Shown: positions 1-12,400 of the stretch, piece after piece
How the letters are laid out: every line of letters starts with the position of its first letter
How positions within the stretch are numbered: position 1 is the first letter of the stretch
Made by a program: the position numbers and the translations under genes
Notes under the pieces: model-generated
The model's database searches: none
Seen by the model: the letters and a program-made list of their open reading frames with translations, nothing else
What the model was told of the DNA's origin: nothing
From: Lineus longissimus
Lineage: Eukaryota; Nemertea; Pilidiophora; Heteronemertea; Lineidae
Length of the DNA stretch: 60,000 nt
Reading direction: 5' to 3'
NCBI RefSeq assembly: GCF_910592395.1
Contig: NC_088318.1
Span: forward strand, 11,162,349 to 11,222,348

Positions 1-3000
1 CCGCCGACTCCTCGCCCTGAACCTGTTTGTCGATAACTTCTTTACGACCAATGATGTCTCCCCAAGGCAAATCTTCCATTAATCATCTTTACTTCCAGCT
101 TGTTTATACCAAACCTGTCCTTGTAGCCGACATAAGACGGTTATTTATTAACATGTGGTATCGTCCAGTCGTGCAAGTGCCATGAGAGCGTACTGGTTTA
201 TTCCAACTCGAGATTTGATATGGCTTTCAATATCACCGTGTGATGGTGGATGATTATGATTTATTTCCTTTTTTGTGAGGTCCCTGCAATTCTTTGGTTG
301 GTTCTTGTCTTCTTTCGCGCCGTAAGCATCGGTGAAAAAGGTGCTTGTTCGTCGAATGTTACACGCAGGATCTCATTATAAAAACATAGCACGATGGTCG
401 TTCCTTCTGATGTGAGGTAAAGGACATTTTTTTCCCGGGACGTACCAGGATTTTTACCAGGTTGATGATATTCTGATAACTGAGCCGGTCGATTAAGCAT
501 TTATTTCCTTCATCACGCTGGCGCGTTTCTTTGGTTGGGTCTTCATGCGCGTTGTAAACATTGGTAAGAAAAGTAATTTTTCGCCGAAAGTTTCCCGCAG
601 GACTTCCTTATAACGACGAAGCTCGGTGATCGTTCCCTCTGATGTGAAGTAAATGACATTGTTTTTCAGAACCATCTAGGAGTTTTACATGGTTGACGAT
701 AGACGCTTTGAAGTACATGTACAATGAGAGCATCTCATTCTATCGATCGACATGGGAAGCGCATCTACTTCCGTCAGTAAGTAGAGTCGATAAAACAAGG
801 ACTCCATTTAATCAATACTGGCAAATGCGCATTGAAAGTTAATCGACTTCAAGGCGAGTCGTTAGAAAAGATGTTAATTGTAGCATACCGTTTTGATAAC
901 GCATCGTCAGTCGATTCCGTAAAAACATCGTTAGCAAAGCGGCTGTTAACTTGTGTTGCTGGGAACATTTTCTGAGTGATGTTAGCAAACAGTGACTTAA
1001 TGGGTCATGATCCTACATTACCTTGCAAATTTTAGCATACTTCCTCCAATTTTTGTGCTCAAATCCAATAGCGCTTTGGTTGTAACAAAATGTAAAAAAA
1101 CTAGGACTATCCTTTTGAGGGAGTGTTTTAAAATGAGTTTGAAATGAAATATTCATAATTTTTTTGGTTCAGATTCAGTCAGATTAAACCAGCATCAAAT
1201 GCAGATTTTAAAGATTTAAATTTATCCTAAACATTGCTTGAGTGCACTGTCATCCCGCGTGCACTCAATCATCTGTTCGTGACAATGCTTTTTAGGCAGA
1301 CCTCAACTACAAAGGAGATATCCTTTTTGGGATAAAGTGGGTTTAATATTGACACAATATCCAAGAGTTTGGTAAATTGGTGGAGCATGATTTTTCGTGT
1401 TTTTGGCGGGTTGTGGATAAGACTGATGCAATCTCAAAGAGCACGGTAAAGTTGAGACGTAATTGGCATCATACGTGGGATTGTTGGATGAGTTGCACTA
1501 CCTGACATTTTCAAAAAAAGTCATTGCTTCTTTCGCAGCTTGTTAACTCTCCATACGCAACTTACATGCTTAACTGAGAGAGGAACTAGATTTAGTCTTG
1601 GATTTGCATCGATTCTTTTCGCTGGTGCCATCCATCATGATTTGATATGAGAGTGTCACCCATATGATACATGACCTCTCACCGCCAAAGCGTAACACAT
1701 CAGTATCAACGTTGGCGAGAACGCGCTTACTTAACCATATTGACACTATTGGCAGTCAAGCAACGGCAAATCTGGTTTTCGGCTCATAATGCCCGCTGGC
1801 AGCTGAATCTCGTTGTTGTTTTAAAATTTAGCTCAGCCTACAGAAGTTTTTATACCATAACCAAACAGACAGTCCTTCCTTTGTGACAGCAGTCTTAAAG
1901 GACTAAAGGCAATCTTACCAATTACATTGTAGTCTAAAACTTTTTACCGAAACGTCTCGGTATTACACGAGCCACCAATGGCAGCGAGGGAATGCATTCG
2001 AAGCTTCGCAATAACGCCTTCGTGTTTAGGTTGGTTTACAAAACTGATGAAAAATACATCAATTTGTTTACATCGAGCTTTTTCCTGTTAGTTTATGGCA
2101 CATGAAAGTGAGTGATACCCTGAGGCACATCCGCAGTACAAAACAATCAGCAACAGTTTACAAAAAGATGGTTTTAGACATGTTAGAGACCAGTTATGAT
2201 GATTCAGTTCCAACCGGGGCTATGATATTGCCATCCTTCCCCAAGGTGATCAAGTTCTCAATCAAGGGAGGGGTCAAATATGCTATACGTGTATCGTATA
2301 AACGAGTAGTCAATTCAAAAACGAATATCATGCAAATATCTTAAGATTGTTTCCTGAATGTACCGCAAATGATCGCAAAATAATGACAAGGAAGATCGGT
2401 ACGTATTTTTATCATGCGATGGCGTATAACTCGATTGCATCTGGAATCCGTCTATCAAATATACAAAGTAGCTTCATGATAGCGAGCTCGTTCTGGCATG
2501 TTTTAGCTTCATGGCGGCAGGCTGGTACTGGCAGGTCTGTTGTTGTCCACAACTGACAGGTCAACAAGCGGAAAGACCGACAGAAAGGTGGTATGGGCAG
2601 CTGATAAATCGTTCACAAGTGTCTTGTTTTCTCGCTTTTCCTTATCTCTCTACGATTATCTACGACTTCTTAGCCCAAGTTACTGCAGGAAACTAGATAT
2701 GAAGTACTATACTTGTAGCGTGTTTCTGGTTTCCGTGGCCACTGAGTTTTATGAATGGCACAGCGGATTACCTGATTCTTAAGCAGTGCGGCAAAACACT
2801 TCATGAGCGAGAAGAAGCTAGTTTGTGTTGCTGTGTGATAAAGTGTGTGCGCTGCCAACAGTTGACTATGAAGGGACCATCAATCAAAAGTATATGAGTT
2901 TGTCGCTTTCGGCACCTTTCTCTATTAAATTTTCGGGTTGATCGGATTTAAATGTCATTAACTACAAATATTATGATAGTAAAGATTAGGAAAGGCTGCT

Positions 3001-6000
3001 CCGCCCGTTACGAATAGCCTTACATATAATGGCTTTTGGCCCATTTTGAACTCCGTGACAGACAATATCGCAAAATATACAACTAATTTTCCGATTAACG
3101 GCTTCAAGTGAGGTCACAGGCATTACACTAGATTGTTAAAATATCTATCTTGTTCAATCAGTAAATTATGTGATAAACAACTGTGGCAAATGGAAAGACG
3201 ACTTGCCTTTTGGATGAGTCTTTACTATACTATATTTACGATGATATAGAGCGTCAATGAATCGCTTGCTTATTCCATGAAACGAAATGAACCTTCTTAT
3301 TCATGAAATATCATTCATCCAAGATCAGACTGCAACATTCACAAAAAGTATATACCTGCACCCGAACGGATCTGAACGTTCTCGAAGTATGACATTCGCA
3401 ACTATCTTTTCAGTATGCACTTTTCCTCGTTAAGAGCATTCCTTCGATTACCTGGCGGAAATAATAGAAAAAAAGGTGTGCTTAGTTTATCTCCGGTAGA
3501 TGTATTTCCGGAATGTCTAAATGTCACCGGGATAGTTTGCAGCTGTGCTGAGCGAGGCAAATCTAGAAAGCATGATGAAGAGCGGTGCTACCCAATTTTT
3601 TATTCGTGCGTAGGATACTGACCGGCGTTCAGGAGTCGAATATCTGAAGGGAGACGAATTTGGTCAACATGAAAATTTGTAAACTCAACAGATGCATGCG
3701 ATATCAAATTGTCACCTAAACGCACTTCGTGAGAATATGTCCACTTTTGATGCTTGTATACATGTATACAGCTATTTCCCTCTTCTTTTTTTAGCCAGAA
3801 CCCCCGAGCCCGAAACACCCACAACGCCGAAGGCTTTAACGTGTAAGTAAGATGACTGCGTGATGTGTGCCCCCTCCCCCACTAATCCATTCACAGATCT
3901 ATGATTAACCATCACACCATTTTATCACGTATTCCGGAACCCTTCTTCTTCCCTTACCACCATACTTCTACTACTAATAAATCATCTTTCCTTTACTAAT
4001 TTCAGTATTTTTACTCGTGGGACGTTCCAACTAGATTTAGCAGTTATTTTACTAACACTAGATTTAGTTATTCTGTGACACAATATTTAGATATTTACGT
4101 GTAACTCTGACGCTTGTGGCCTTTCATCACATTGGCACTTCATCACGCGATTTATGCCCCGTCCACAAGCACTTTACGTGTACATGCCAACAATGATGTA
4201 CAGTAAACACGCCATTATCTTGATCAATGCGGCCTCATACGCTAACCATCAAGGGAAACTAATATTCTACAATCACAATACAACCAAGGTAGCTTAAACT
4301 TTTCACACATCCAGAGATGTTCTACTGAATAACTGCTTGGAATAAAGAGAAGAAGATGAGTATTTATGCCGATATAGTTTTCGGAGATTTAATGTTTTGC
4401 TTCGCTTGCTGATATCATCTTCAGTCTCAACTCAAAGGCCTTGGACACCAGCAGTGAACCCATGAACACTTGTGACTCAAGATGTCCGATCAGTCGCTTA
4501 CTCCTCCTATGAATCCCTTCCAACTATTCACTTAATGACTGTCGTATTCGCTACTGATCAAAAGCAATCGTGTAAGCAAACACCACGCTTGATGCCCAGC
4601 TTCCCTAAGAGTAGACGTTAAGCTTCTCTCGGCTATGCGATCCTCAATGATGGAGCGTGCTTAGTCAAACGTGGACAGATGACCGGCGGGAATGATGTCC
4701 GTCCTCTGCTTGAGGACTGTGTCGGTGTTGATCAAAGCAAGGAGACGGTTATCAATACTGTGGCACTAAGTTGCCTCGTGGCGTGTTTCCCGATACAACT
4801 TTCAGCGCCAAATATAGTGAAAATGTTTAGTGGTACGTAGGTGCCACCTCATCGTAACCACATAAAGGTTTTTGCTCAGTGTTTATTGCTCAGTGACCCA
4901 TCTTTGTGCAGATTGATTATTTGATTTGTATTTCTACGCCGGCATCTCGCTTGCTAATACTAGGATGAAATACGGACCTGTTTCATTCGTCGAGCCCCAC
5001 GCATGCCTTGATCTGTTAAGTCAGTCTGTCGCACCTCCGCCATGGCCATTCCTTTATTTCCCTGAATTCTGATCCAATGTCCCTAAGGTTTCATTAAGTG
5101 CCACTCAACGCCACAAAGCTGGATGAATCCGATGGCGTTTTCGGTTTTAATATTCTCGTTCGTTTGTTTCGCGACCACCTGAGCAAATACAACTCAAATG
5201 GAATCTCAGATTACATGCGCTTTTGGTACCAATAAGCCGTCTTCTTCCATTAGAGTCATGTGCGGTGAAAGTTAGAAATGCGATATTCTCTCCTGAAAAA
5301 GCGTTCGTTTTTTTGAGTGGAAACAGTTATTCAGCTGGTTTCGCAAGCCGTACGAACGATGAAATAAGAAACGCTGTTATGTCATCAAGTTGCACGGGGA
5401 ATAAGGGGAACGATTCAAAAACAATGTGGCTATTTCCACGACTTAATCGTGGACGCAAGCCCTTCCGTTCACGACTTATTTCACCCAATCACACTATTCC
5501 GTAATCGCCAGCTATCTGACGGGATGTAATTACCTGTTCCATGGTGAGGGATATGGCAGACTTCGTGGTTCATTTAAGTGAAACGATTGAACCTCGTCAA
5601 TTATTCATCATACCATTTGGCAAATGGCGTACACGTAAACAAAGCACGTTTCGCCATTTATGTGTCATCTCCCCAACCTGTTTATCACCTCTCCGAGTGG
5701 TCTTTCGGGAGGCGCGTCCCGGTCTCTAGGCGTGTTATCTGAAGCTTTAAGTAAAGTTAACCTAGCGCGGATCGATACGGGGTTGTGTGAGCAGGAATAT
5801 CCCCATTTGAAAATAAGTGCGCTTTATCACCCTGAAGAAGGGCGGTATCATGTGTTACCTCAACTCAAAGACAATAAATTGCCTCTCGCATAATGGTATG
5901 GAAAAAAACATCTCTTCTTGTTTTTCAGAAGCTCAAAAACCTCTATTGCTAAGAGCGCACTTGTGTCAACCGATGGTACAACCCGACCCGCATATATTGC

Positions 6001-6345
6001 CTCTGATGTGTTGGATCAAGGGGTGGCCGCAAAGGATATACCTAATAACCTACAGAGCTCTCGAGCAGTGATCAATAATTACACTGGACAGACCTGTGGC
6101 AGTTATCAAATTATCTGGAGCAGGCTTCACCTAGGGATACAACATGAAAAGAGCGATGTTTTCGGCCCTTTAGTGCATGATCTATCAACCTACGCTGGGG
6201 TAACGATACTGTTGCGTTCATGGCCACGCGTTTTCCGCATTTATTTCCAAAAGTGTATATAAATGTATATCAATGTTTTTGTAATTGCACTGTAGTGTAG
6301 TCAAGCTATGTGAGTCACGGTTTGTTACACCTTCCAATCTTTCAG
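1..6345. other. Upstream part of RGK locus, no firm exon
   Basis: Apart from the left-edge duplicated open segments I found no supported gene. I searched for G-K-S/T P-loop patterns; the sites near 71, 2573 and 3560 lack the glycine four residues before GK and do not look like a GTPase. Open frames at 5223-5504, 5660-5893 and 5918-6262 are of chance length and carry no motif I recognise. The stretch is therefore probably intron or 5' flank of the RGK gene. Confidence 0.5.
253..715 (-). repeat. Tandem duplicated segment, both copies open on the minus strand
   Basis: Two copies of about 240 bp (roughly 253-498 and 499-715) align from TTTATTTCCTT onward at perhaps 70% identity. Each has an open minus-strand frame: the first about 80 codons (261-500), the second about 61 (493-675). 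Their peptides share a core, NVxYxTSEGT, then YxExLRxTFxE, FxPMxTxRxKT, about half the residues over 49 positions. I do not recognise the family. It may be a repeated exon pair of a gene extending left of the window, or a tandem repeat of a decayed mobile element; termini and splice sites are ambiguous. Confidence 0.45.
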
Positions 6346-6428
6346 ATGAGGAAGCTGAGAAAACGGTGTCCGTGCTGCTTGATGGAGAGGAGTCCACGAT
6401 GGACATTTACGATCTTCCAACCAGCAGA
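6346..6428 (+). CDS. RGK GTPase exon a (internal, 83 nt)
   Basis: The acceptor is a pyrimidine-rich run ending TTTCAG at 6345 and the donor is GTAAGT at 6429. Two bases complete a split codon (xAT, probably Asp), followed by 27 codons reading EEAEKTVSVLLDGEES and then TMDIYDLPTSR. In the fly Rgk family the equivalent peptide is again Asp-Glu followed by EKTVSVLL, so this is the exon after the P-loop exon. The DIYDLP segment occupies the G3 position but lacks the DxxG glycine. The exon ends in phase 0. Confidence 0.88.
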
Positions 6429-9400
6429 GTAAGTACATCGACTGGTAATTAACTGCTTTCAAAACTCACCTCCAAGTCGGCACTACTTACAAATTGAATT
6501 GCCCAAAGATACCCGCGCAATATTTGCCTAGTTTCATCGATTAAGAAAAGTCGGGAAACGATTCTTCTTCATTTGAAACATTAACAAAACACCCTTGTTT
6601 TATCATACCTGACTGAGTTCAATTGGCGCTTCTTTGAATGTTCAAAGACACCAATGATAATCTGTGATGCTGGACCGATCCCTAGCCATTTACCGTCTTA
6701 TCATCCTCTGCAATTCTCTATCATACTCCATTAGGAGGATAGGGAGCCTGTATACAAAACCTTCCAGGCTAAGATAATTGTCTAGAAATGGCGATTTACC
6801 GTGATGCGGCCCCGTTATCTTTCATTAAGGGAAGATCTATGGTTACCTTTATTGGTCTGGCTGCTGTGAACCAAAGATACTGTGACGCCATGCTGTCATG
6901 AACGCGTTGACACAAACGCATCAATTTTCAACATCACAAATCAGAAACATACTGGATATGAATTTCAACATAACCCTTGTGTAGACAGATGTACAATACT
7001 ATCAAGTTTCAGCAAATGCAATAAAACATCAGCTTGATACTTAGTCATAGTGGTTCATCATTGTCACCCACACAGTTGCGTGTTTACGATAAGGATGTGA
7101 CATAAGCGTGGGTTCGATGAACTTACAGAACTGCGTGCGCTACTAGCTGTAGCTGGTTTACTGATGGGTGTTTTGATGATGGTCACCGTGAGTTGTCAGT
7201 AGCGATATTGGCTTCTTTACTGAATATTATATGGCCTTTTCGATGTTAAAAGTAAAACAGCGTAGAAGAGAGGTGGTATGGCCTGGTGCTGCCAAGATGC
7301 CACCTCGGTAAGTTATGACAGGCCATGAGAAGGCATGCTACCAATGATAATCAAGCATGGGATACACATAACCCAGAAGTATTAAGGTAGCAGGAAGGGT
7401 TGGGCGTTTGTGGTTTCTGAGTCTGAGGGGGTTGGTGTCTGTTGACTGTGCTTTAAGAGAGACCAGGCATGGCGCCAGTCTCTCTTAAAGCACAGTCAAC
7501 AGGCATTTGGTCTCAGTATTTGGGTAAGTACAGAATCAAGGCAGCTCAGAGAGCAATGATTGAACGATGCTGTAGACAAGTCCAAGGATACTGCATCAGT
7601 CAGGACCAACTTCTCATCAGAAAGCGTCACCACCAGCATATTCAATGTTCAGTTCCAACCTGTACCAGTCCAATACACGCCTGTCATGGTCAGCAGTGGT
7701 CAGCTTAGCGCGATATGGAACATTCTTCCGAAACTCAAGCGAGGGAAGTCTGCTCATTAGCATATCTCGCGCACTGCTCCTTCTTGTCAAACATCGTAGT
7801 GAAATCGTAATGGAAAACGTCTGGCTTTGCGCCAGACATTGAGACTAATAAGTGAAGAACTAATAGGTAAAGAACTTCTACTTGCGCGAGACTGCTATGA
7901 TAAAATTATCATTGCAGAGACTCCAGTGACGTACACATATATTTTTTACAATCAAAAATGCGCTCAACAGACGACATGGAATGATTATTTTATTGATATT
8001 TCCTACTATATACCTTCCAATTATCACTTTATACAAATAGATCGGCGTCAGGTCGCATGCTTTTCTTTCCTGGTGACACTATAAAGCAAAATAGTTGCAA
8101 CCCCGTAAATGCGCTATAAGTCCAATAATAAGTGACGGTGACCCGTTATAAATGTTTCGCCATCTTCGCTTTTTTGCCGCTACGCGGCGCTTTGGGCCCT
8201 TGCGTCAAGATGTACATGAACAAGCTTTGAGAGTATGAACAATCGATCACACCGTTTTTTAATAAGACAAATTGGCGAATTCGAATATCCTATATTAAGT
8301 CGGACATTAACAGTAAGCGCTTTGCATGTCTTTTTACGGTAGCAGTGACTAAAGTTATACATCGACAACGGTAACGGACACAACAACTCCGAACAATAAT
8401 GTATGACGATGACGTCATTCATATCAATACCACAACAACAAACATTGTCACACCAATCACGTCTCAAAACCCCTTCAGTGTCACATACGGAATTCCAGTG
8501 CAGTGACGTTTAATCTGAGGCGTAGGACGATTAGTCCACCACACGTGATCAGATTGTGGATGGGTTGACATGCAGGCGAAGTCCTTCACACGTTTTCTTG
8601 CGACAGAAAAAAACACACGAGCGTATTAACATTTTATACTCTGGCGAATGGATGTTTTCTATCCCAAAGACAAAACGTGAAGCATTAGAAACAATCTGTC
8701 ATCATTCTTCTGGCTTTCCCTTTATAAGATGCTTTGGCAATGCTTAAAAACAGTTTTTAATTATTCACTATAGAAAGTTCATCAAAGGACTGTAATCATT
8801 TGAGCTTTTACGAGTAATTGGGAAAGAAGTCGTATGAAATCATTTAAAAACGATCAATATAGTTGGGAGGACATCTTAGAGAATTTAAACATTTCGATAT
8901 TTAAATAAGTTACGATGTCCTCCCAACTACCTCAAAAGAAGTTATTAAAATTTTAAAAAGCCGGATAGGTGTGAGCTGCAAATAATTTCAAAATGATGTA
9001 GTATCAGCTGAATTAATGAGAACTTTTTCCTCATTGCCAACTTCTGTTACCACGTCATCGTGTGAAGTTAAAAGTGGTAGTGGTAATGGAAATTAGAACG
9101 AATACTTTGATCAAAAAATATTTCATTATCAATCTTCAATCTCATTAAGGCGTCCAGATCAAATGAATTCAATGTGGAACTGCGTGCAAAATTCACCTTG
9201 TGGTAAATATCTGAGCAAACAAACAGGGCTTAAAAGCTGTGCAGACATTATACGCGCTATTGTCGAACATGATTCGACAGTTTTTTGGTACAAAACGAAA
9301 TCTGCATTCTAAAATGATGCCTGGGTATGGCAACAGTGATTCACTGCAACGCTGCAAGTCATAGTGAAACCATGACTCTCCAATTAGCAAGATACACGTG

Positions 9401-12400
9401 CTGCACTTAGTGCCAATGCACTTGCCGACGATACACCTTTTTGCTTCCCATAGCCTAATTAGTATTGATAAACCAAGAAGGAAAAACCTTATGATATAAT
9501 GTTATTATCGCTAACAAATGAACGCGGTCGTTGTTTTAGGCGCATCCTCGGGCGTTTCTTGTTTGTTATTTCTAGCTAATTGTCACACCGGTAGTGGGTG
9601 ATTCTTTTCCCTGGGATGACAAGAAGTTGAGCTTGGTGCAATATGGGGATTTTGTCAGTGATGCCGCTTTGGAATAGTATGCCAAGTGAAAATCGGGTAA
9701 ATATGATGTACAAAGAAGAAATCAGTAACAAATAAATAAAAAAATGAGTACAATCGTTTAAATATCTCTTATCCAGTTCAATCGAAATGTTCCTGTATAA
9801 ACTTGAGTAGGCTCGTTTAATTCTTCTCTTCGCCAAATGTAAAGTAAAGTGCCGCGGCAATAGTAAAGTAAGATTGGCACATCTCAAGAAACTACTAGTA
9901 GACGAGGCACAAAATCATGTCGTCACCTAACCCTGAATGAAGGGAAATTAACGTAGCAATTGACACCAGTGCATTTCAGCAGCGCAGAAAAGTACTATGA
10001 AAGAAATATAAAGAGAACAACGACTCCAACTAAAATGCTTTTTGGCACGTACTGGTGAAAAAAGTGAGCCCGTTACTGCTGAAAGCTGGCAATTTGTTAG
10101 ACAGCTGAGATAATTTACCTACTTTGGTTGAGTATTAATTGCTCGCTGTGATTTCCCAAAACGATCTGTCTTCTGGTCTTATTATCCCCCCGACAGTGTC
10201 GTGCGACAACCTGACGGAGTTTTAAGTAAGTTCCTTGTGATTCTACGGAATGATATATTAGTATCGTTTACCTAAAGGTGCAATTTGAACACGGAAAACT
10301 GCTCAAACGCACTCTGAAACTGATTAATCACTTTGATTTTTATCACTCTTAATACCCTACGTTGTTCGTTGAAAATTGAAATGAGATATAGAATTTTAAA
10401 AAAAAATCCGATAGCGTAAATACGTTCTGAATTTAAATTTCAGCAATGCCTTTATGCAGAGAGATATCTGTGACCAAGTTTCAGCAAATTCGTGTGCATG
10501 ATTTGTTTTTATCCAGTGCATTGCTTTTTTCCGGGACCACAAGAATACGAACGGCGTGCCCCTTTGATGACCTAAATAAAATTTGACGGAAACACGACTG
10601 TCAACGTCGTAACTGAAGCATCAATCCACACAAATTGCTATAATCCTCATAGTCCTTATCCTGTTAACTGTTTTCATTAACTTTCCACTTATATTTTGCA
10701 GGACCCATCAGACCTAGGTGATGCTGATGCCTACGTAGTAGTTTACGACATCACGAGTCGGTCCTCTTTCGACAACGCTGTGGACATCCTGTTCAATATC
10801 AGGAAGCAGCAGTGCCGACAGGTGGCGCTGATCTTAGTTGGAAACAAAAGTGATTTGGTGCGATCAAGACAGATATCAGAAGATGGTAAGATTTGGCCCA
10901 AACAGTGCCACCAAGTACCCTATTAACATTTGTTACTTCTGACCATCAGAGCTAACCGATAATGGCCGAATTTGACTCATAAAAGTTGACCCTTACACTA
11001 TAGGTCCAGCAACAAATTTTAAGATTTTCAGAAATTGAAATAACACCTTTACTGCAAGAATATGATGAAACTACGCATCTTTCATTTTAAGAAAGCGTTA
11101 TAAATCCCAAACGTTTCATAAGAAAGTGGTAAATGCGGAAAAGGTGCTTTTAGGTAATGGTTACATCGCAATATGATAATGCATGCCAAGCTTGTTTAAA
11201 ATAGAATTTCGAAAGTTTCTTTTGATTGCCAGGTCAACTTTGCGTAATTCAATTGGTGTTGAATGAAAAGACGTAAAGATCAATGAGTTTGGGTGCCACA
11301 AAAATGTTCGGAATTGAACATCAAGCTTTAAAATATCAAAAATCTCTGACGACTCTTGTTAATATTCTTTCGTTGAGATCAAAGAGGCTAATCGCACCGC
11401 AAGTCTTTATAAAATATGATTGAAGGAAATGAAGATATTACTTCCGCCGTGGACGAATAATGTACTCGCGAAACACATCTGCATCCGTGATTAGACGAAT
11501 CCGCGATAAGTTGCTTGCAGTAAACCAAATTTCCGCAGGACATTTTTCTTCATTACAATTTTGTAGTTGATTACTCGACTCTCCTTGGTAAGCTCGGGAA
11601 ATTCCGGTGGCCGGGGAACTATTTGTTTTGGAGTGGATGTGATTTACTGCTAATGGTTAGGAGGGGAAGGTAAAATTGATTGGATGGGGGTAAAACAGGT
11701 TGGAAGAAACCCAGGAAAATATACATGCTGCACGTGTAGCGGGTTTTAATTTATATTTTGAGAGCTATGCAAGCTCAACTAGAATCACATGTACATAAAC
11801 TATCAATGTCCGTACTTTCGTCTCAATCAATTACTGCAGACTGCCGCGAAACATTCCCGTTGAAACTAATGAACAACAGTACCAACAAAACCAGTTTGAT
11901 GTGTCCTGCCATTTTTTTCTGAACGAAGCCAGGTCATCCAAAAACATACAGTCCTGGCGATCGATGTGTTTGTATAGTGTAGGTAATCGCAAGCTCAGCC
12001 GCCTGTAAAAAGCAGCTGCAAGTCACTCAATACTTTCTCTTCTTGTTTTGCTCAAATGTTTTTTCTTCCACCTTCAGTCAATACATCGGCTATCTTTAAT
12101 CCTGGTGCATTCACGATCTACGATCTGCCGCACAAGCAAACATCAGTTCTAGGAGACGATTTTTTCAGTTGCTCCGAGTGAAGAATCAGAAGAACTTTTT
12201 CATCTTCTGCGTCCTCGCGAACGAGATTGCACTTTTCAGCCGGATCACCTATATTCTAGTTGAGATCCCTTTTATCTAGACAGTGTAAGGCCAATGAAAG
12301 TAGGATCTTGTTTTTCTTCTTGAAGATTAAGATTTCTTTTATAACAAGCAGTCTCAGTCAAGAGCCAACCGATGAATCTTCTTGGATTAGTGCGGTTTTA

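Larger units (their letters stand above)
6429..10701 (+). other. RGK intron (4.3 kb)
   Basis: GTAAGT donor and TTTTGCAG acceptor. It contains a perfect 25-bp inverted repeat at 7439-7502 and a short palindromic element at 8860-8929, listed separately. Open frames here (for example 7827-8084, minus-strand 8180-8467 and minus-strand 9576-9887) show no family motif or coding bias that I can recognise. Confidence 0.8.

Noticed and set aside
71-91. G-K-S-S string that could be a GTPase P-loop
   Set aside because: The required glycine five residues earlier is absent and flanking residues do not fit a Ras fold. Similar GK(S/T) strings near 2573 and 3560 fail for the same reason.
3795-3842. 48-nt exon-like segment with a T-rich acceptor and perfect GTAAGT donor
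   Set aside because: It does not match any RGK segment, and no P-loop exon lies between it and 6346, so it cannot be placed in the gene. It is kept only as a splice-site coincidence unless transcripts show otherwise.
5223-6262. Series of overlapping plus-strand open frames (5223-5504, 5541-5729, 5660-5893, 5918-6262)
   Set aside because: No recognised motif, frequent frame changes and no consistent splice signals. Their lengths are within chance.
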